Source: an uncultured Spirochaetales bacterium
Lineage (GTDB): Bacteria; Spirochaetota; Spirochaetia; Sphaerochaetales; Sphaerochaetaceae
Length of the DNA: 11,370 nt
NCBI GenBank assembly: GCA_949292445.1
Contig: CASEZU010000110.1
Span: 1 to 11,370, forward strand
Reading direction: 5' to 3'
In this document: in pieces, positions 7,480 to 11,370 of the stretch
Numbering within the stretch: the stretch's first letter is position 1
Layout of the letters: every line of letters starts with the position of its first letter
Made by a program: the position numbers and the translations under genes
Notes under the pieces: generated by a model
Database searches by the model: none
The model's input: only the letters and a program-made list of their open reading frames with translations
Told to the model about the DNA's origin: nothing

Positions 7480-7989
7480 ATGGAACTCATAATTGCAGGA
7501 AGCCCCAGAAAGGGAATGTACTCGGACAGGCTCGCCGAGGCTTATGCGGCAATCACAGGCGGCGAGATAGTGTATGCAAGATCGGTCAGCGTCAATCCAT
7601 GCCACGGCTGCGGCTGGTGCAGGGGCAAAGGCGAAGGACGCTGCGTGCAGAAGGATGACATGAATGCCATCCTTGAGAAAGCGGAGAAAGCTGAGAGAAT
7701 AACAATATTCTCCCCCATCTACTGGTGGCAGCTGACAGCCCAGACGAAGCTCATCATTGACCGCCTCTATCCCATGACAGGCGATGCCTGGAAGGGAAAG
7801 ACGCTTACAGTTGTGGTAAACGGAGCGGCGGAGGATGATGACAGGGAATTCACGCTTCTTCACGATCAGTTCAAGGAGATGACAGATTTCATCCACGCCG
7901 GATACCGTTTCCTCGGAGTCGGCACAACTGACGACGCAGCATTTGAGAAAGCTGTAGTGAAAGTCAGGGAACTTGCAGAGGAAAAATAA
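7480..7989 (+). CDS. Flavodoxin-fold NAD(P)H-dependent FMN reductase-like protein
   Basis: A 169-residue protein of the NADPH-dependent FMN reductase / iron-sulfur flavoprotein superfamily, probably a cytoplasmic FMN-binding oxidoreductase. The start MELIIAGSPRKG holds the FMN phosphate loop (GSPR, 7-10). SPIYWWQLTAQTKLIIDRLY (78-97) is the second flavin-binding segment. Between them is a cysteine cluster, NPCHGCGWCRGKGEGRC (Cys41, 44, 47, 55). In related iron-sulfur flavoproteins such a cluster binds a 4Fe-4S centre, and in many family members it is only partly conserved. An in-frame TGA at 7465-7467 makes the ATG at 7480 the only reasonable start, because the next Met would lose the phosphate loop. 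No Shine-Dalgarno precedes it. The substrate is unknown. It converges on nrdD and shares a terminator hairpin with it. Confidence 0.85.
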   Translation: MELIIAGSPRKGMYSDRLAEAYAAITGGEIVYARSVSVNPCHGCGWCRGKGEGRCVQKDDMNAILEKAEKAERITIFSPIYWWQLTAQTKLIIDRLYPMTGDAWKGKTLTVVVNGAAEDDDREFTLLHDQFKEMTDFIHAGYRFLGVGTTDDAAFEKAVVKVRELAEEK

Positions 7990-8026
7990 GTTTCAATATC
8001 AGAATTATATAAATAATCTACTAAAA

Positions 8027-8058
8027 CTATAGCCGGGGATTTCCCGGCTATAGCTTTA
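8027..8058. terminator. Bidirectional terminator between the flavoprotein gene and nrdD
   Basis: CTATAGCCGGG (8027-8037) and CCCGGCTATAG (8043-8053) form a perfect 11-bp stem with a five-base GATTT loop. On the minus strand the stem is followed by TTTTAG, a fair T tract for nrdD. On the plus strand it is followed by CTTTATC, a weaker tract. The stop codons of both convergent genes lie within 40 bp, so one hairpin probably serves both. Confidence 0.85.
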
Positions 8059-8062
8059 TCAA

Positions 8063-10444
8063 TCAGACAGCGCTCTCGCAGAATGACCTGATCTGGGAGG
8101 CGTTGGATATGACCGTCGCGATACCATCAGTGAACGACACCAGCGTCGGCGCCTGCTGGATGTTGTATTTCCTGCAGAGATCCGGGTTCTCCTCGGCATC
8201 GACCACGCTGTATTTCAGGCCGGCTTTATCAAGGGCGGCTTTGGCAATGCGGCAGTTCGGGCATGTCTTCGTGGTGAAGAGAAGCAGTCCGTCCTCTCCT
8301 CCGACAACAGCGCAGCAGTCCTCTTCAGCCTTGTGCCATGCCCCTCCGAGCGGTCCCTTATGGCTGAGATGGGAGTTGACGACATCATATGTCCTTCTCT
8401 CCTTGAACTCCTCTGCCTTGCCGACATTCCAGTTCTGCACGGGGCGGTAGTATCCAGTGATCCTTGAGTAGACCTCGGTGGGCTTGCCGCAGTGCGGACA
8501 CTTGTAAACCTCTCCGGCAAGATAGCCATGATCGGCGCATACTGAGTACGTCGGGCTCAGCGTGTAATATGGAAGCTCATAGTTCTCTGCGATCGTGCGC
8601 ACGAGCTTCATCGCGCTCCTCCAGTCAGGCATCTTCTCTCCGAGGAAGGCATGGAAGACCGTTCCCGATGTATAGAGCGTCTGCAGCCTGTCCTGCACGT
8701 CGAGTGCGGAGAAGATATCATCGGTATAGCCGACGGGAAGGTGCGAGGAGTTGGTGTAGTAAGGCGCGCTGTCATCCGCGGATGCCGTGATGATATCAGG
8801 GAACTGCTCGACATCGTGCTTTGCAAGCCTGTAGGAAGTTGACTCCGCAGGCGTCGCCTCGAGGTTGTAGAGATCCCCATACTGCTCCTGGTAATCGGAA
8901 AGCCTCGTCCTCATGTGGTTAAGGACCTCGACGGCGAAATCCTGCGCCCTCTTGTCACCGAGATTCACACCGAGCCAGGAGGCGTTGAGGCACGCCTCAT
9001 TCATTCCCACAAGGCCGATCGTGGAGAAGTGGTTGTCGAACGTTCCGAGATACCTCTTTGTATATGGATAGAGCCCCTCGTTGAGAAGACGCGTGACAAC
9101 GGTCCTCTTGATCTTCAGCGAACGTGCCGAGATATCCATGATCCTGTCCAGACGGTGGTAGAAGTCCTCCTTGTCCTTCGCCTGGTAAGCAATGCGCGGA
9201 AGGTTCACGGTGACGACACCGACGGATCCCGTGCTCTCTCCGGAACCGAAGAAGCCTCCTGACTTCTTCCTCAGCTCCCTCAGGTCGAGCCTGAGGCGGC
9301 AGCACATGGAGCGCACATCGTTGGGCGACATGTCGGAGTTGATGTAGTTGGAGAAGTAAGGTGTACCGTACTTCGCCGTCATCTCGAAAAGAAGCCTGTT
9401 GTTCTCCGTCTCAGACCAGTCGAAATCCTTGGTAATGGAATAGGTCGGGATCGGATACTGGAATCCCCTGCCCTCAGCATCTCCCTCGATCATGATCTCG
9501 ATGAATGCCTTGTTGACCATGTCCATCTCTTTCTGGCAGTCGCCGTAGGTGAAGTCCTGATCCTTGCCGCCGACGATGGCCGGGACGTTCTTGAGGTCCG
9601 CAGGGCAGACCCAGTCGAGCGTGATGTTCGAGAACGGAGCCTGAGTGCCCCATCTGGACGGCGTGTTCACTCCGTAGACGAAGGACTCGATGCACTTCTT
9701 CACCTCATCATACGAGAGATTGTCCTTCTTCACGAAGGGAGCGAGATAGGTGTCGAATGAGGAGAATGCCTGTGCACCCGCCCACTCGTTCTGCAGGATG
9801 CCGAGGAAGTTGACCATCTGGTTGCAGAGCGTCGCGAGATGCGATGCCGGCGACGAGGTGATCTTTCCCGGGATGCCGCCGAGCCCTTCCTGGATCAGCT
9901 GCTTGATCGACCAGCCCGCACAGTAGCCTGTGAGCATAGAGAGGTCATGAATGTGGATATCGCAGTTGCGGTGCGCATTCGCGATCTCATCATCGTAGAT
10001 CTCGGAAAGCCAGTAATTGGCAGTGATCGCACCGCTGTTGGAGAGGATGAGTCCTCCCACCGAATAAGTGACAGTGCTGTTCTCCTTGACCCTCCAGTCG
10101 TTGAGCTTGAGGTAGTTGTCGACGATCTTCTTGTAATCCAGCACTGTCGACTTCATGTTCCTCATCTTCTCCCTCTGGCGGCGGTAGAGGATGTAGCTCT
10201 TGGCAACATCGCCGTAGCCGGCCTCTCCCAGCACCTTCTCGACGGAGTCCTGGATATCCTCGACAGTTATCCTGCCATCCTGGATCCTCGGCGTGAAATC
10301 CGCCGTGACCTTGAGCGAAATAAAATCGATCACATTGTCATCGAACGGCTTCTCGATGGAATCGAAAGCCTTCTTGATAGCGCCTGATATCTTCTGCAGA
10401 TCAAACGCCACTGTCTTACCATCTCTCTTGACTACCTGGTACAC
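8063..10444 (-). CDS. nrdD: Anaerobic (class III) ribonucleoside-triphosphate reductase with a fused C-terminal redoxin domain
   Basis: Oxygen-sensitive glycyl-radical enzyme that makes deoxynucleotides from ribonucleotides in the cytoplasm. It has 793 residues from the GTG at 10444. Domains in order: ATP-cone allosteric domain (about 2-92, QVVKRDGKTVAFD); catalytic barrel with CDIHIHDLS (161-169) and LTGYCAGWS (Cys175); NSDMSPNDVRSMCCRLRLD (369-387), whose Cys381/382 pair fits the thiyl-radical finger loop; a zinc site (Cys636, Cys649-Pro-His-Cys652); and the glycyl-radical loop RITGYY with Gly664. In ordinary family members the radical glycine lies close to the C-terminus, whereas here 129 residues follow. 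These comprise a linker with vicinal Cys710-Cys711 and an NrdH/glutaredoxin-like domain (about 718-793) with CPNC at 728-731 and the cis-Pro motif APT at 765-767. The reading frame is open back to an ATG at 10606, but that codon has no Shine-Dalgarno. The GTG has AGGGG 10 nt upstream and begins at the family's usual N-terminus (xYQVVKRDG). Confidence 0.95.
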   Translation of the reverse strand: MYQVVKRDGKTVAFDLQKISGAIKKAFDSIEKPFDDNVIDFISLKVTADFTPRIQDGRITVEDIQDSVEKVLGEAGYGDVAKSYILYRRQREKMRNMKSTVLDYKKIVDNYLKLNDWRVKENSTVTYSVGGLILSNSGAITANYWLSEIYDDEIANAHRNCDIHIHDLSMLTGYCAGWSIKQLIQEGLGGIPGKITSSPASHLATLCNQMVNFLGILQNEWAGAQAFSSFDTYLAPFVKKDNLSYDEVKKCIESFVYGVNTPSRWGTQAPFSNITLDWVCPADLKNVPAIVGGKDQDFTYGDCQKEMDMVNKAFIEIMIEGDAEGRGFQYPIPTYSITKDFDWSETENNRLLFEMTAKYGTPYFSNYINSDMSPNDVRSMCCRLRLDLRELRKKSGGFFGSGESTGSVGVVTVNLPRIAYQAKDKEDFYHRLDRIMDISARSLKIKRTVVTRLLNEGLYPYTKRYLGTFDNHFSTIGLVGMNEACLNASWLGVNLGDKRAQDFAVEVLNHMRTRLSDYQEQYGDLYNLEATPAESTSYRLAKHDVEQFPDIITASADDSAPYYTNSSHLPVGYTDDIFSALDVQDRLQTLYTSGTVFHAFLGEKMPDWRSAMKLVRTIAENYELPYYTLSPTYSVCADHGYLAGEVYKCPHCGKPTEVYSRITGYYRPVQNWNVGKAEEFKERRTYDVVNSHLSHKGPLGGAWHKAEEDCCAVVGGEDGLLLFTTKTCPNCRIAKAALDKAGLKYSVVDAEENPDLCRKYNIQQAPTLVSFTDGIATVISNASQIRSFCESAV

Positions 10445-10558
10445 TCTTTTGCTACCCCTGTGCAGAATACCCGGGTCTGGGCCGGATATGTTCAGTAAAA
10501 AATAGTTCCAGATCATGGGACCTGAAAACCCTGTATTCCTACAATAGCCGGAAATGCC

Positions 10559-10587
10559 GGGAAGAGACCCGGACGGGTTTCCTTCCC
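10559..10587 (-). other. Stable hairpin in the nrdD leader
   Basis: On either strand the sequence folds into a two-part stem. The outer part is GGGAAG (10559-10564) with CTTCCC (10582-10587), and the inner part is ACCC (10567-10570) with GGGT (10575-10578), with a small asymmetric internal loop and a four-base loop. It lies about 115 nt upstream of the chosen nrdD start, inside the expected 5' leader. No T tract follows on either strand, so it is not a terminator. The role is unknown: it may affect mRNA stability or be incidental. Confidence 0.4.
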
Positions 10588-10643
10588 TCTCCTGTCCGTA
10601 TTCCATAGCATATCATGAGGGGCCAAACGATGCAATCAAAAAA

Positions 10644-10659
10644 ACACGATATAAAGTGT
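10644..10659. promoter_or_regulatory. NrdR box 1 (nrdD-proximal)
   Basis: ACACGATATAAAGTGT matches the 16-bp NrdR-box consensus acaCwAtATaTwGtgt at 14 of 16 positions, with perfect ACAC/GTGT ends. NrdR is an ATP-cone repressor of ribonucleotide reductase genes that binds pairs of such boxes. This box starts 31 bp from box 2, with 15 bp between them, which is the usual phased arrangement. It lies about 200 bp upstream of the nrdD start. Confidence 0.88.
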
Positions 10660-10674
10660 TATATAACTTCCATA

Positions 10675-10690
10675 ACGCTATATATAGCGT
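10675..10690. promoter_or_regulatory. NrdR box 2 (nrdG-proximal)
   Basis: ACGCTATATATAGCGT is a perfect 16-bp palindrome matching the NrdR-box consensus at 14 of 16 positions, including the central TATATA. It begins exactly 31 bp after the start of box 1, about three helical turns, so both sites face the same side of the DNA. It ends 2 bp short of the nrdG stop codon, so the nrdD promoter must lie in or between the boxes. Confidence 0.87.
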
Positions 10691-10692
10691 GA

Positions 10693-11370
10693 CTACCTGT
10701 CGCGAAGTGATACATTTCCGATACTCTTCCTTAGTATCCCGATATATCTTTCCATATCCTCAGGAGAAGGAGGAGTGAAACCTGGCGCTATGATATCTCC
10801 TCTGTCGCTATAGGTTTGCAGGAAATAGGAGCGGCATCCCGCGCACATTCTTCCGATCTCCTCAAAATCTTCATCAGAATGGAGCTCCCGGACGACCGTA
10901 GTGCGGAATTCATAGGGCACATGGTCCTCCATCAGGAATGAGATGCTCTCCTGGATGAGTCCGGTATAGAGACTCTTCACGCCCGCTGTCGCGGCATAAT
11001 GCGTCAGGCTGTTCTTCACATCCATCGCCACATAATCTGCATAGCCGCCCTCAACGGCACGCCTGAGTATGTCAGGACGGTAACCGTTGGTATCGAGCTT
11101 CACAGAGTAGCCGAGATCCTTTATGCGGGCCATGAACTCCAGGAGATCCTGATGGACGGTGGGCTCGCCGCCTGTCACGACGACACCCTCGAGCATTCCC
11201 TTCCTCTTATTGAGATAGCTGAATATCTCATCATCCGGAATCACAGGCTCGGAAGCGGGATCGAGCACAAGCGATGCGTTCTGGCAGAACGGGCAGCGGA
11301 AATTGCAAGAGCCGGTGAAAAGTATGGCGGCGACCTTTCCCGGATAATCGACAAGAGTCATCTTCTGCAG
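10693..11370 (-). CDS. nrdG: Anaerobic ribonucleotide reductase activating protein, radical SAM (5' end cut by window edge)
   Basis: Radical-SAM activase that uses S-adenosylmethionine and a 4Fe-4S cluster to place the glycyl radical on NrdD. The motif is Cys19-NFR-Cys23-PF-Cys26, numbered from the ATG at 11361, and VVTGGEPT (61-68) is the SAM-binding GGE motif. DTNGYRPD (90-97) and VAMDVKNSL (111-119) are further radical-SAM core elements. An extra Cys173-AG-Cys176 pair lies near the C-terminus. The ATG at 11361 is probably not the start: the three codons upstream to the window edge read Leu-Gln-Lys, so the protein reads LQKMTLVDYPGK, the usual family N-terminus (GLQKxTLVDYPG). A few residues are therefore missing. 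This is the longer activase type (about 220-230 residues, TIGR02495-like). It lies upstream of nrdD, separated by the NrdR boxes; its own promoter is outside the window. Confidence 0.94.
   Translation of the reverse strand: MQKMTLVDYPGKVAAILFTGSCNFRCPFCQNASLVLDPASEPVIPDDEIFSYLNKRKGMLEGVVVTGGEPTVHQDLLEFMARIKDLGYSVKLDTNGYRPDILRRAVEGGYADYVAMDVKNSLTHYAATAGVKSLYTGLIQESISFLMEDHVPYEFRTTVVRELHSDEDFEEIGRMCAGCRSYFLQTYSDRGDIIAPGFTPPSPEDMERYIGILRKSIGNVSLRDR

Noticed and set aside
7426..7896. A 156-codon minus-strand frame covering most of the flavoprotein gene.
   Set aside because: The plus-strand gene has clear flavin-binding motifs, while the minus frame has none and runs through the tRNA terminator.
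9839..10387. A 182-codon plus-strand frame opposite the nrdD N-terminal region.
   Set aside because: It is antisense to the ATP-cone and catalytic core of nrdD, with no independent support.
10559..10587. Leader hairpin read as an intrinsic terminator or attenuator.
   Set aside because: No T tract follows it on either strand and no alternative antiterminator fold was apparent by eye.
10445..10606. Extending nrdD to the ATG at 10606 (847 residues).
   Set aside because: There is no Shine-Dalgarno at that ATG, the added sequence is unlike the family, and the GTG at 10444 gives the standard ATP-cone N-terminus.
1..11370. Mobile elements, attachment sites, CRISPR repeats or prophage genes.
   Set aside because: I found no transposase-, integrase- or phage-like protein, no regular repeat-spacer pattern, and no direct repeat of the tRNA 3' end nearby.

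Overview
The window looks like chromosomal DNA from an anaerobic bacterium, moderately GC-rich by eye. Bacterial rather than archaeal origin is supported by a tRNA-Pro with a C1-G72 first acceptor pair, a perfect TTGACA -35 box in front of that tRNA, intrinsic terminators, Shine-Dalgarno sites and a tandem pair of NrdR boxes. Anaerobic life is supported by an oxygen-sensitive class III ribonucleotide reductase and by a V/A-type rotary ATPase, which is common in anaerobic Bacillota, Spirochaetota and Coriobacteriia. The phylum cannot be settled from this sequence alone.

Layout. Positions 1-7212 (minus strand) hold a tightly packed V/A-type ATPase operon. In transcription order it reads G/H-type stalk subunit, C, I, K, F, E, A, B. 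B runs off the left edge, and the D subunit would be expected next. Neighbouring genes overlap or abut, except for a 20-bp gap in front of the c-ring subunit K, which also has a very strong ribosome binding site. Positions 7213-7328 are a compact divergent regulatory region. It serves the ATPase operon on one side and, on the other, a free-standing tRNA-Pro(GGG) gene at 7329-7402 with its own promoter and terminator. Next, on the plus strand, is a flavodoxin-fold protein with a cysteine cluster (7480-7989). Its start codon has no Shine-Dalgarno and may head a leaderless mRNA. A perfect 11-bp hairpin at 8027-8053 separates it from the convergent nrdD.

Positions 8063-11370 (minus strand) hold the anaerobic dNTP-synthesis module. 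This comprises the radical-SAM activase nrdG (5' end cut by the right edge), a regulatory gap with two NrdR boxes spaced 31 bp apart, and nrdD. The NrdD protein is the most interesting item. After the ATP-cone, the catalytic domain, the zinc site and the glycyl-radical loop comes a cysteine-rich linker and then a complete NrdH/glutaredoxin-like domain with a CPNC active site. The reductase therefore seems to carry its own electron donor, which fits the redoxin-dependent (NrdD2-type) branch of class III enzymes rather than the formate-dependent branch.

How the parts work together. NrdG makes the glycyl radical on NrdD. NrdD reduces ribonucleotides, probably re-reduced through its fused redoxin domain, and NrdR would repress nrdD when (d)ATP is plentiful. 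The ATPase couples ATP to H+ or Na+ movement across the membrane. There is no sign of horizontal transfer, insertion sequences, CRISPR arrays or prophage here.
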